A DNA stretch of 64,000 nucleotides from Finegoldia magna_J (GCF_002243175.1 NZ_NDYF01000003.1:1-64000), one strand, 5' to 3'; counted from the first letter of the stretch, positions 8,601 to 17,070 are shown. Made by a program: numbers and translations. Notes: generated by a model not told the origin, from the sequence alone.

Positions 8601-11600
8601 CACGACATCGATAAATTCAATCCAGCTGCCGTTATCCAAAACAGAAAAGATGGAAATACAAAATCACTTGATCAAGACCCTGACTTATTTGCATTAAATA
8701 ACAACCAAGGATTAACTGATGCATCTAATAGCGGCTCAAAAGTAGCAAGAGTTTACCCACTCGATTCTAAAGGACAAAATCAAGAAGTACAAATAGAAAG
8801 AGGGCTAACCCCTTCACCACTTGTTCTAAGAAGTGCAAAAGAAGGACAAATATCAATCGTAAATACCGATAAAGAAGGAGAAGGTCAAAAAGATCTTAAA
8901 GTAATAACTAAAGAGCATTTTATTAGAGGTATCTTAAACTCTAAGAGAAATGACGCTAAGGGTATAAAATCTTCTAAGCTAAAAGTTATGGGAGATTTAA
9001 AATGGGATGGATTAATCTACAACCCAAGAGGAAGAGAAGAAGGCGCTAATGATGATAATAATAACCAAGACTTGGAAACAAAACTTAGGGGTCAATTTGA
9101 ACCAATAGCTGAGGGTCAATACTTCTACAAGTTCAAATATAGATTAACCAAGGATTATCCATGGCAAGTTTCTTATATACCAGTAAAAATTGACAATACA
9201 GCTCCAACAATTGTTGATGTTGATTTCTCTAATCCAGACAAAATCAAATTAATAGCAAAAGATACCTACCACAAGGTAAAAGATAAGTATAAAAACGAAA
9301 CCTTGTTTGTAAGAGATCAAAAAAACCATCCAGATAAATTTGAAGAAGTAGCCAACGAAGTATGGTATGCAGGTGCAGCTATAGTTGACGAGAATGGTGA
9401 TGTTGAAAGAAACCTTGATGTTAAATATGCAGGAGAAGGCGAAGGAAGACACAGAAAGCTTGATGAAAAAGGAAATACTATCTACGAAATTAAAGGAGCT
9501 GGAGATTTAAGAGGAAAAATCATAGAAGTAATCGCCCTAGATGGTGCAAGCAACTTCACAAAAATCCATAGGATTAAATTTGATAATAAAGCTGACGCAA
9601 AAGGAATGATTTCTTATTACCTAGTAGATCCTGAGACAGATGCTTCTTCTTACAAAAAACTAGGTGAAATTTCTGAAGAAAAACTTAAAAATGCTCAAAG
9701 TCCAGAAGCTTCAAATAAGGCAGAAGAAAAGAAAGATACTGTTGAGGAAAATCCTATAGAGGGACCTTCAAATCTAGAGTTAAACAAAGAAATCTCTACT
9801 GTTAGAGGCTTTGAAGATAAAGACCTAAAGAAACTAGTTAAAAAGAAATATAAGCAAGAAGACGACTATGTAAATGGTGGAAAAAGAACAGTAGAACTTG
9901 ATTATCAATATGATGAAAATGGAAATATAAAAGCCTATGAAGATGGAAGTGCTCTAGAATATGAAACTGAGAAACTTGATGATGTTAAATCAAAGCTTGG
10001 TGGAGTATTAAGCCCATCTAAGGATGGTCATTTTGAAATTCTTGGAAGAGTAAGTAATGTATCAAAAGATGCTAAGGCTTACTATGGTAATGACTTTAAA
10101 TTAATAGAAATTAAGGCAAGTAAATACGACCCACAAACAAAAACTCTAACCTTTGACTTATTTGCAAACACAAATGATGTAGTCGATGGTCTATCCTTTA
10201 CAGGAGATATGAACATTATCGTAAAAGATAAGGATCAAACAAAAGCTAAAACTATAATAAGGATGCCAGAAAAGAAGGATGAAGCAGAGGAAGCTTCACC
10301 ATATGCTTCAAGCTACGGAAATATTATCGAACTAGGTGAAGGTGAGCTTACAAAACAAAAACCACAAGATCCAAGCAAGATGGATACAAACAAGATGTTC
10401 TTCGATCAAGAAAAGGGTCAATATATATTAAATGATAATATGATTGTAAGAAAGGGATATGCCCTAAGAGTTACTACATTTAACCCAGGAAAAACTGACA
10501 TGCTTGATAGCAATGGTCTTTATAGCAAGGCAGATATAGAAAAAATCCAAAAGACTGCCCCTAACATCAAGGTCCTATCACAAAAAACAATCTACTGTGA
10601 TAGTAGAAATGTTCAAGATGGAAGAAGCGCTCAATCGGTTCTTATGTCAGCATTGGATGGCTTTAATATAGTTAGATACCAAGTATTCAAATTCAAAACT
10701 AATGATAAGGGAGAGGCTATAGATAAGGATGGAAAGCTTGTAGATGATCCTTCTAAACTAGTTCTTCTTGGCAAAGATGGCAAGGAATATATCGGAGATG
10801 ATAAATCAAACGTTGAAGCCATTAAAGAAGACGGTGCAATGCTATTTATCGATACAAAGCCTGTGAATCTATCAATGGATAAAAATTACTTTAATCCTTC
10901 TAAATCTAATAAGATTTACGTAAGAAATCCAGAATTTTATCTAAAAGGAAAAATTTCTGATAAAGGTGGATTTAACTGGGAAATGAGAGTTAATGAGTCA
11001 GTTGTAGATAATTATTTAATATATGGTGATTTACACATTGACAATACAAGAGACTTTAATATAAAACTTGATGTAAAAGATGGGGATATCATGGATTGGG
11101 GAATGAAAGATTATAAGGCAAATGGATTCCCAGATGAAGTTAAAGATATGGACGGAAATGTATTCTTAAAAACAGGTTATTCTTCAATGAACGCAAAGGC
11201 GGTAGGAGTTCACTATCAATTCTTATATGATAATGTAAAACCTACAGTTGAGATGAGCGAAGATGGTAAAATATCTATTGAATATGCAAAAAATAAATTT
11301 ATTAAATTTAACATATTTGATAAAAGAGATAATAACAAAGATGGAGAAATACAAGAACAACACATCTATGTAAATGGAAAAGAATACAAATCACTAGATG
11401 ATATTAAAGATATCAAAGATAATGAATTAAAAATCAAATTTGTAGTAAAAGACTTCGCAAGAAATACTACAGTAAAAGAATTTAGCTTAAACAAAAATAC
11501 TGGAACGGTAGCGCCTATCAAGCCAGAAAAAGTCAAGCTTACTATAGATAATAAGGAAAATGAACTAGTAAAAGGTGAAGATTTCGTTCTTCCAGCTTAT

Positions 11601-12623
11601 AAGGGAGAAGTAGCAGAAGGATATCAATTTGATGGCTGGGAAATTTCAGGAGTAAAGGACAAAAAAGAATCAGGTTATGTTTTGTTCGTAACAGAAGCAA
11701 CAACAATAAATCCAACTTTTAAGAAAATTAAGGTAAAAGAACAAGAAGAAAACAAACCTACATTCGATATTAATAAGAAAAAGGAAACGCCTCAAGAAAA
11801 TCCTTGCCAACCAAAAGAAACAGAAGATTCAACAGACGTATCAAGTGACGATAATTTAAACCAATCGGATTTAGCTAATGATACTGAAGTTAAAATTTCT
11901 GATGATAAAAAAAATAGCTCTGAAAGCAAAAAAAATGTTAATGTTGAAAAGTCTGAAACAAAGGAAACGCCTCAAGAAAATCCTTGCCAACCAAAAGAAA
12001 CAGAAGATTCAACAGACGTATCAAGTGACGATAATTTAAACCAATCGGATTTAGCTAATGATACTGAAGTTAAAATTTCTGATGATAAAAAAAATAGCTC
12101 TGAAAGCAAAAAAAATGTTAATGTTGAAAAGTCTGAAACAAAGGAAACGCCTCAAGAAAATCCTTGCCAACCAAAAGAAACAGAAGATTCAACAGACGTA
12201 TCAAGTGATGATAATTTAAACCATTCGGATTTAGCTAATGATACTGAAGTTAAAATTTCTGATGATAAAAAAAATAGCTCTGAAAGCCAAAAAAATGTTA
12301 ATGTTGATAAGTCTGAAATAAATGAAAAAGAAGAAATAAAGACTAGTAAATCTTCAAACAAAAAGAACGACAAAGCTTATAAATTAGGTGAAAAAGACTC
12401 CGTTACAACAGTTGAAGTCAACAAGACTACTGACAAAACAAATTCACCTAATAAAATTGATAAAAGCAGAAATATTAAAGGTAATGCGATTAGAAAAAAT
12501 CAGCATATATTACCAAAAGCTGGGAATATTAGCGAAATCTTAATGATGTCGGCAGCAGGATTTATGTCAGTAGCAGGTGCATTCTTTGGATTTAAGAAAA
12601 AAGACAAAAACGAAGAGAAATAA
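5652..12623 (+). CDS. giant cell-wall-anchored subtilisin-like protease (C5a-peptidase/lactocepin type)
   Basis: 2323 residues. The signal peptide is residues 1-30 (cleavage after VFA). A propeptide inhibitor-like domain lies at roughly 120-195. The S8 catalytic domain has Asp233 (NIDTGTD), His300 (PHGMHIAG), the oxyanion Asn402 (ATGN) and Ser691 (GTSMATP). A protease-associated domain is inserted before the serine (about 480-560), as in C5a peptidases and lactocepins. Fn3-like and long beta-rich stalk domains follow to about 2040. Three 60-residue repeats come next, then the sorting signal LPKAG at 2287-2291, a hydrophobic segment and a basic tail, so sortase should link it to peptidoglycan. 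Likely roles are degradation of host proteins and peptide supply. The first coding bases contain nine A in a row (5655-5663). The gene is bracketed by IS256-type ends. Substrate is unknown. Confidence 0.93.
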   Translation: MKKKDIIKATLVAALSVSSVSFMCSDTVFAKTEDTKNIIDNKKSIEYKQDENKVTNETLKVNKEISNNTNDEKLSVITKEDIKEDSVIDNKNISDNKYSNKEVSNGNELYKADEILNISKKEKDRVVYIAEFRNKEDGQKAIKELSNFKNTKVLYTYNTIFNGCAIETNRDNLDKIKLIEGISSVEKSQKIQPMMNNARKEIGVDESIDYLKAINAQFGKNFDGRGMVIANIDTGTDYRHKAMRIDEDAKSSMKYKKDDLQGTDKDFWLSDKIPHAFNYYNGGKITVEKYDDGSDYHDPHGMHIAGILAGNDTDEDIANYNGIDGIAPNAQIFSYKMYSDSGDGFAGDETMFHAIEDAIKHKVDVVSVSSGFTGTGLVGEKYWQAVRALRKAGIPMVVATGNYATAASSSSWDLAANNQLRMTDTGNVTRTAAHEDAIAVASAKNQIVEFDKVNIGGESFKYRNIGTFFDKDKIITNEDGSKLSDKVKFVYIGKGQDEDLVGLNLKGKIAVMDRIYTKDLKYAFKRAADKGARAIMVVNTVNYYNRDNWTELPAMGYEEDEGTTCQVFSVSGDDGLKIWNMINPTNKTEVKRNKKEDFKDKLDQYYPIDMESFNKNRPKLGDEKELAFNFAPDTDKELYKEGVIVPAASTSWGPRVDLLLKPDVSAPGKNIKSTLNVIDGKSTYGYMSGTSMATPVVAASTVLIRPKLKEMLAKPVLKNLTGDDKIDLTTLTKIALQNTARPMMDPTGWKEKSLYYASPRQQGAGLINVANALRNDVIASFKNLDSEGLVNSYGSISLKEIKGDKKYFTIKLINTSDRPLTFKASSSAITTDSLTNRLKLDETYKDEKSQDGKQIVPEIHPEVINGAKITFEYDTFTIKPNSSFDLNAVIDVGDAKDKNKFVESFIRFESKEEVEAMCGKGNKTVFQPSLSMPLMGFAGNWNKEPILDKWAWEEGSKSKTMEGYDDDGKPKIPGTLNKGIGGEHDIDKFNPAAVIQNRKDGNTKSLDQDPDLFALNNNQGLTDASNSGSKVARVYPLDSKGQNQEVQIERGLTPSPLVLRSAKEGQISIVNTDKEGEGQKDLKVITKEHFIRGILNSKRNDAKGIKSSKLKVMGDLKWDGLIYNPRGREEGANDDNNNQDLETKLRGQFEPIAEGQYFYKFKYRLTKDYPWQVSYIPVKIDNTAPTIVDVDFSNPDKIKLIAKDTYHKVKDKYKNETLFVRDQKNHPDKFEEVANEVWYAGAAIVDENGDVERNLDVKYAGEGEGRHRKLDEKGNTIYEIKGAGDLRGKIIEVIALDGASNFTKIHRIKFDNKADAKGMISYYLVDPETDASSYKKLGEISEEKLKNAQSPEASNKAEEKKDTVEENPIEGPSNLELNKEISTVRGFEDKDLKKLVKKKYKQEDDYVNGGKRTVELDYQYDENGNIKAYEDGSALEYETEKLDDVKSKLGGVLSPSKDGHFEILGRVSNVSKDAKAYYGNDFKLIEIKASKYDPQTKTLTFDLFANTNDVVDGLSFTGDMNIIVKDKDQTKAKTIIRMPEKKDEAEEASPYASSYGNIIELGEGELTKQKPQDPSKMDTNKMFFDQEKGQYILNDNMIVRKGYALRVTTFNPGKTDMLDSNGLYSKADIEKIQKTAPNIKVLSQKTIYCDSRNVQDGRSAQSVLMSALDGFNIVRYQVFKFKTNDKGEAIDKDGKLVDDPSKLVLLGKDGKEYIGDDKSNVEAIKEDGAMLFIDTKPVNLSMDKNYFNPSKSNKIYVRNPEFYLKGKISDKGGFNWEMRVNESVVDNYLIYGDLHIDNTRDFNIKLDVKDGDIMDWGMKDYKANGFPDEVKDMDGNVFLKTGYSSMNAKAVGVHYQFLYDNVKPTVEMSEDGKISIEYAKNKFIKFNIFDKRDNNKDGEIQEQHIYVNGKEYKSLDDIKDIKDNELKIKFVVKDFARNTTVKEFSLNKNTGTVAPIKPEKVKLTIDNKENELVKGEDFVLPAYKGEVAEGYQFDGWEISGVKDKKESGYVLFVTEATTINPTFKKIKVKEQEENKPTFDINKKKETPQENPCQPKETEDSTDVSSDDNLNQSDLANDTEVKISDDKKNSSESKKNVNVEKSETKETPQENPCQPKETEDSTDVSSDDNLNQSDLANDTEVKISDDKKNSSESKKNVNVEKSETKETPQENPCQPKETEDSTDVSSDDNLNHSDLANDTEVKISDDKKNSSESQKNVNVDKSEINEKEEIKTSKSSNKKNDKAYKLGEKDSVTTVEVNKTTDKTNSPNKIDKSRNIKGNAIRKNQHILPKAGNISEILMMSAAGFMSVAGAFFGFKKKDKNEEK
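11781..12320 (+). repeat. three tandem 180-bp repeats in the protease wall-spanning region
   Basis: Units start at 11781, 11961 and 12141, each 180 bp (60 codons) beginning AAGGAAACGCCTCAAG. Units 1 and 2 appear identical base for base. Unit 3 differs at a handful of positions (e.g. CAATCG to CATTCG, AGCAAA to AGCCAA) and degenerates at its end. The encoded peptide is Ser/Asp/Glu/Lys-rich and Pro-containing, as expected for a wall-spanning spacer before LPKAG. Confidence 0.95.
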
Positions 12624-12762
12624 TAGTATAGCAATACAAAAGTTTTAGTTTTTAATATTAGAAAGAGTGTAGGATAATTTGCGTATCAGCTCTTAGTAGA
12701 GATTGTGAAATAGTTTGTGTATGGAATCCTCCTGATATAATAGAAATCAGGAGGATTTTAAA

Positions 12763-13990
12763 ATGCCAAGAAAAAGACCAGAAACAGTACAAGATCTCCA
12801 AGAAGCTTTGAAAGATCTTCTAGGAGACACAATGGAGCAATGTAAAAAAAGAGTTAGATGAACATCTAGATTATGAATATGGTAAAAAACCACTGTCATT
12901 AAACACAAGAAATGGATTAAGTAAAAAAAACAGTTAAATCATCATACGGAAACATAGACCTAAACATCCCATGAGACAGAGAAGGATCATTTGAGCCACA
13001 AGCATTGAAAAATTATCAAAAAGACATATCAAACATAGAAAACCAAATAATATCTATGTATGCAAAAGGAATACCCTCGCCTAATAATATCATAAACTCA
13101 TTTCATTCGTTGGATATTATTGGCTGGGGCAGACCCTGACAACAAGAGACATATCAACACACATAAAAGAAATCTATGGAATTGGAATATCAGAATCCAT
13201 GGTAAGCAAAATAACAAATAAAATACTACCAACTATTGAAGAATGGCAAAATAGACCCTTAGAAAAAGTATATCCATTTGTATTTTTAGATGCAATGCAC
13301 TATCATGTAAGAGAAAATAACATAGTAGTAAAAAAAGCAGTATATATAGCGCTAGGATACAATAGAGAAGGATACAAAGAAATTCTTGGAATGTGGGTTG
13401 GAGAAAATGAATCAAGTAAATACTGGCTATTGGTATTAAATCAATTAAAAGAACGAGGATTAGAAGATATATTAATAGTTTCAACAGATAATTTATCAGG
13501 ATTTAGCCAAGCAATAGAAAGTGTATATCCAAAAACAGAAATTCAAAAATGCATAATCCATCAAATAAGAAATTCAACAAAATTCGTATCATATAGAGAT
13601 ATAAAAGAGCTAATGAAAGACTTTAAAACAGTATACAAAGCATCAATAGAAAAACTAATACTAAGTAATCTAGATATACTCGAAGAAAAATGTGGCAAAA
13701 AATACCCAATGTGCGTACATTCATGGAGAAACAATTGGGCTGAATTAGCAACGTATTTCAAATATCCAGAAGGAATAAGAAAACTAATATATACAACAAA
13801 TAGCATAGAAAATTTTAATAGACAACTTAGAAAAGTAACAAAAAACAAAACAATATTTCCAAGCGACTACGCCCTACAAAAAAGCTTGTATCTAGCAATG
13901 GTAGATGCTTCAAGTAAATGGACGAGTAGAATAAGAGGATGGGATCAAATATTGTCACAACTATCAATATTTTTTGAAGGCAGAATCTAA
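12763..13990 (+). pseudogene. IS256-family transposase, disrupted
   Basis: The product starts MPRKRPETVQDLQEALKDLL at ATG 12763 behind a GGAGG site buried in a hairpin. A frameshift near 12838-12850 is restored by one extra A in the A-tract near 12923-12930. A TGA at 12972-12974 replaces an arginine codon. A 65-bp insert at 13073-13137 separates the KG and TTRDIS halves of a conserved stretch. From 13138 the frame is open to 13990. It keeps the DDE residues in VFLDAMHYH, STDNLSGF and TTNSIENFNRQLR. An internal ATG at 13199 could in theory give a 263-residue C-terminal product, but it would lack the DNA-binding N-terminus. Confidence 0.9.
13073..13137. repeat. 65-bp palindromic insert inside the IS256 transposase
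   Basis: The family reading frame is contiguous if bases 13073-13137 are removed. The insert starts and ends with ACCCT. It contains an inverted repeat, GCC-T-AATAATATC (13079-13091) with GATATTATT-GGC (13113-13124), around a 21-base loop. It could be a miniature mobile element or a remnant of rearrangement. Confidence 0.6.
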
Positions 13991-14285
13991 ATTTTGCCAT
14001 AAAAATAATAAAAAATTTGAATCTTTCAATCAAGACTAAAGGCATAGCCCTGGGCTGACGACCAGCTCTTGACAGAAATCTTCAAATTTTTAAGAAATAA
14101 AATTAGGCAAAAATGGAGATTTTTATAAAAATCTTGACCTTTTAGTTTAATTGTGCCAAAATTAGGTTACAAATATCTGAACTTTCAGATTTTAGTAATA
14201 AAAGTATATTTTTTTTAAAATCAAAAAAATATCAGCTCACAACCTATCAGGAGGATCTGATATACAAAACTTTTCACATACCCTA

Positions 14286-14634
14286 CCCGTGTCAGTTGTT
14301 CTTTGTGTGTATGGTTTTTCTACTTTAAAGTTTATTTTTATTTTGTTGTCTGCTATTTTCCTACTTGTCCTTTGTAGGATAAGTATTTTCTTGATTATCT
14401 TGAAAAATTTTTTACTTGAAGTTTTAGATTTTGAACTAATCTTTGTACTTTCTTTTTGTTTATTTTTAGTCCTAATCTTTTTAACATCGCAGTTATTATT
14501 CTGTATCCATAGTTTGGATTTTTTTTTCTAATTTTGGGTATTTTGTTTTCTATTTCCATATCTTTATTTGGTCTATTTAAGCGTTTTTGCCAATACATAT
14601 ATGTTGATTTTGGAAGATTAAAGTATTTTAACAA
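14286..14634 (-). pseudogene. IS3-family transposase orfB N-terminal fragment
   Basis: 79 residues are open from ATG 14632-14634 (NLPKSTYMYWQKR, then NPNYGYRIITAMLKRLG). A stop follows at the end of this stretch. A frame continues with YKGQVGKIADNKIKINFKVEKP and breaks at 14286 just before the catalytic core would start. This is the N-terminal region of an IS150-type orfB; the DDE domain is absent. Confidence 0.8.
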
Positions 14635-14836
14635 GTCTTTTAATTTGTATTTATTTCTTAAAATCTAGATTGTTTCAGTAATTGTCTTATTTCTGCATCT
14701 GTCATTTGAGACAATTCTATCTTTTTTTTAATGCATCATTTTCTAATTGAAGCCAATAGTTTTTTTCTTCTAATTTCTTCATTTTTTATTTTAATTGTGA
14801 CTGTGTTAATGAATTATTTTCTAAATTAGTTAAGTT

Positions 14837-15076
14837 TTATGATGAATCTTTTTTGATATCTTTTGATATCTTTGTTGGCTTTAGCATTTTTGGAGGTTTT
14901 CCTCTCTTTTTGAGTTTTAGTCCTTCTATGCCTTTTTCTCTAAAGTCATTTACCCATCTTATTATTAAACCTTTATCAGGTATACAATATTTTTCTGGTA
15001 AATATTTATATGATATGATAAATTTTAAATATTCTTTTGCTACTTTTACTTTAAATTCTGTTCTATATTTTGCCAT
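14837..15076 (-). pseudogene. IS3-family transposase orfA fragment
   Basis: 79 residues starting MAKYRTEFKVKVAKEYL, a helix-turn-helix orfA of IS150 type (WVNDFREKGIEGLK). It is shorter than a complete orfA. The segment between it and orfB (14640-14836) contains stops and frameshifts, so the programmed orfA-orfB fusion can no longer be made. Confidence 0.8.
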
Positions 15077-15162
15077 TAAAAAACTGACCTCCTTAAGTTA
15101 GTTTTTAGGTCCAACTTTTGAGGTCAGTTCATTTTTTTACATAAATTATTTTGCTATTAAAT

Positions 15163-16323
15163 TTATTCTGTTATATCTTCTCCGTTGTAAGCGTGAGTAT
15201 ATATCATTTTAACTATTTCTGGATTTGATTCACGTGGGTTTGTCAAAGTACATGGATCTTCATAAGCGTTCTTGCTCATTTCATCTAATACTTCGTCAAA
15301 TTTTTCTTTGTTAAATCCGAATTTTTCTTCAACTTCTTTCAATGTTGGTGGAATGCCAACTTTTTTAGCTAATTCTCTAACAGCGATTGGATAATCTTCA
15401 ACGTTTAATTCTTTTTCAATCCAATCAACTTTGTTAGTAGCTTTTCTGTTAAATTGTGTGATGTATGGAAGTAGAATTGCGTTAGCAAGTCCGTGAGTAA
15501 TTCCAAATTCTCCACCAATTTTGTGTGCTAATGAGTGAACTAAACCAAGTGAAGCTGATGTGAATGCGATACCTGCCATTGTTGATGCATTATGCATTTT
15601 TTCACGAGCTTCCATGTCATCTGGATTTTCACAAGCTTTTGGCAAATATTCAAATACCAATTTCAATGCGTGAATTGCAAGTGCATCAGTATAATCGTTA
15701 GCGATATTAGAAACTAATGCTTCAGTTGCGTGTGCAACTACGTCCATTCCAGTGTTTGCTGTAACAGATTTTGGCATTTTAGATGGTAAAACTGGATCTA
15801 CTATAGCGATGTCTGGAACGATATGATCAGATACTAATGGGTATTTGATGTGTTTTTCTGTGTCAGTGATTACTGAGAATGCTGTGATTTCACTTGCTGT
15901 ACCTGAAGTTGATGGAATGCCGACAAATTTTGATTTCTTACGAAGTTCTGGAAGAGATCCTGGTTCGATGATATCTTCGAATTTTAATTCAGGATGTTCA
16001 TAAAAAGCCCACATACATTTTGCAGCGTCCATTGCAGAACCGCCACCTAATGCTACAATCCAATCTGGTTGGAATTCTTGCATTTTCTTAGCGCCTGCTT
16101 CAACAGTTGTAACTGATGGATTTTCTTCAACGCCGTCAAAAACACATACTTCCATGTTTGCTTTCTTCAATTCTTCACAAGCTCTGTCTACGAAACCGTT
16201 TTTCTTCATAGAGTTTCCGCCTGTAACTATGATTGCTTTCTTACCTTTTAATTCACTTAATTTTGAAAAAGCTCCTTCTCCAAAGTGAATAAAACCTGGA
16301 ATATGAAGTACTCCATTTGCCAT
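15163..16323 (-). CDS. iron-containing alcohol dehydrogenase
   Basis: 386 residues, the normal length for the group III (Fe-ADH) family. The nucleotide-binding GGGSAMDAAK is near residues 95-104, and the STSGTASEI motif near 135-143. The metal-binding signature GMDVVAHATEA supplies Asp and His, and GLVHSLAHKIGG...ITHG supplies two more His. It interconverts aldehydes and primary alcohols with NAD(P)H, probably re-oxidising cofactor during fermentation. The start is behind a GGAGTG site. A strong promoter sits 57-87 bases upstream. It is monocistronic, and an IS3 remnant begins 33 bases after its stop. Closest functional types are butanol dehydrogenases, but substrate cannot be read from sequence. 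Confidence 0.93.
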   Translation of the reverse strand: MANGVLHIPGFIHFGEGAFSKLSELKGKKAIIVTGGNSMKKNGFVDRACEELKKANMEVCVFDGVEENPSVTTVEAGAKKMQEFQPDWIVALGGGSAMDAAKCMWAFYEHPELKFEDIIEPGSLPELRKKSKFVGIPSTSGTASEITAFSVITDTEKHIKYPLVSDHIVPDIAIVDPVLPSKMPKSVTANTGMDVVAHATEALVSNIANDYTDALAIHALKLVFEYLPKACENPDDMEAREKMHNASTMAGIAFTSASLGLVHSLAHKIGGEFGITHGLANAILLPYITQFNRKATNKVDWIEKELNVEDYPIAVRELAKKVGIPPTLKEVEEKFGFNKEKFDEVLDEMSKNAYEDPCTLTNPRESNPEIVKMIYTHAYNGEDITE

Positions 16324-16380
16324 AATAAATCACTCCTTTTGTAATTTGTACAAAAACTTATACGTTTCTGCTATAATAAT

Positions 16381-16410
16381 ATTATATCAATATTGGAATC
16401 GTTTAGTCAA
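16381..16410 (-). promoter_or_regulatory. promoter of the alcohol dehydrogenase gene
   Basis: On the minus strand TTGACT (16405-16410), an 18-bp spacer and a perfect TATAAT (16381-16386). Confidence 0.75.
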
Positions 16411-16496
16411 ACAAAATACAAAATATTTAACGAATAAAACGTATTATATTAAAGTATTTTAGCGTGACAAATAACAACGATATTTTAAAACGTAGT

Positions 16497-16525
16497 TTGA
16501 GAATTTGAAAAGCGTTTCTTAAAAT
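16497..16525 (+). promoter_or_regulatory. promoter of the small membrane protein gene
   Basis: TTGAGA (16497-16502), a 17-bp spacer and TAAAAT (16520-16525), about 28 bases before the start codon. Confidence 0.6.
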
Positions 16526-16552
16526 TTGGACAAATAAAAAAGGGAGAATAAA

Positions 16553-16885
16553 ATGTCAGAAGAAAACAAAACAAAAAACGTGAAGAAAAAAATATGGATT
16601 ATTTTGGTAGTTGTACTGATATTTTTGGCGTCGTGCAGTGCATTGGTGTTCAAATCAGCAGGATTTCAAAGATTTAAGAAAAATGTAAAAAGTGAGTACA
16701 GCGGTGGAATCAAAAGAGAAATCATAATTTACAACGCAGAAGGAAAAGAAATTTTCAAAAAAGCAGGAAAATTTGATTTTACATACGATGACAAATGCAT
16801 AGAATACATCGATACGCAAACCAATTTAAAACACAACGTGTTTGCGGGGGATAATTCGACGGTAATAATTAATGAATTGAAATAA
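16553..16885 (+). CDS. small membrane-anchored protein of unknown function (DUF5052-like)
   Basis: 110 residues: a basic N-terminus (residues 1-12) and one hydrophobic segment (13-30) ending LASCSALVF. That segment could be a signal anchor or a non-ideal lipobox. An extracytoplasmic part contains SEYSGGIKREIIIYNAEGKEI and a KFDF segment. This pattern recalls the small DUF5052-type lipoproteins of Firmicutes, from memory and unverified. A GGGAGAATAAA ribosome site, its own promoter and a terminator at 16914-16940 make it a single-gene unit. Confidence 0.7.
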   Translation: MSEENKTKNVKKKIWIILVVVLIFLASCSALVFKSAGFQRFKKNVKSEYSGGIKREIIIYNAEGKEIFKKAGKFDFTYDDKCIEYIDTQTNLKHNVFAGDNSTVIINELK

Positions 16886-16913
16886 TAAAATTTTGGTATT
16901 AAATTTTAGAAAT

Positions 16914-16940
16914 AGAGAGTTTAGCGACTCTCTTTTTTTA
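16914..16940 (+). terminator. intrinsic terminator
   Basis: AGAGAGT/ACTCTCT stem (16914-16920 with 16927-16933) followed by TTTTTT. Confidence 0.85.
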
Positions 16941-17070
16941 TATTCAAAATCAGACTTGAATATACAAGAAACTGTATAAAATCAGTGCAGAAAAATTCTT
17001 ACCGAAAGTTTTACCGAAAAATTTTGAAAAAACTTGAGATATTTAGATGAAAATACCGACATTAAGAAAA

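Larger units (their letters stand above)
12699..14283 (+). mobile_element. IS256-family insertion sequence, complete ends, decayed transposase
   Basis: The left end GAGATTGTGAAATAG (12699) and the right end (reverse complement GGGTATGTGAAAAGTTT, ending 14283) form imperfect terminal inverted repeats, and both continue into an ATCCTCCTGAT block. The single transposase gene is broken by two frameshifts, a stop codon and a 65-bp insert. Between the transposase stop (13990) and the right end lie about 290 non-coding bases that include the palindrome AGATTTTTATAAAAATCT. I see no target-site duplication: the left flank ends in CTTAGTA and the right flank starts TACCCGTG. The element abuts a truncated IS3-family orfB on its right. 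Confidence 0.88.
14286..15129 (-). mobile_element. truncated IS3-family (IS150-like) element
   Basis: Read on the minus strand it starts at 15129 with TGAACTGACCTCAAAAGTT, carries an orfA-like then an orfB-like frame, and stops abruptly at 14286 where the IS256-type element begins. The right part of orfB and the right terminal repeat are missing. The same left end recurs at 27062. The AGGAGG ribosome site of orfA (around 15086) is paired with the terminal repeat: AACTGACCTC with GAGGTCAGTT. Confidence 0.85.

Noticed and set aside
11781..12320. 180-bp repeats considered as separate mobile elements
   Set aside because: They are in frame, encode uniform 60-residue spacers and have no ends or duplications; internal gene repeats.
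13199..13990. A 263-residue open frame that looks like a complete transposase
   Set aside because: The ATG is internal. The homologous frame starts at 12763 and is broken by frameshifts, a stop and an insert, so this is the C-terminal part of a pseudogene.
14289..14531. Plus-strand hydrophobic 80-codon frame
   Set aside because: It is the antisense of the IS3 orfB fragment (Lys-rich codons read backwards give Phe/Leu).
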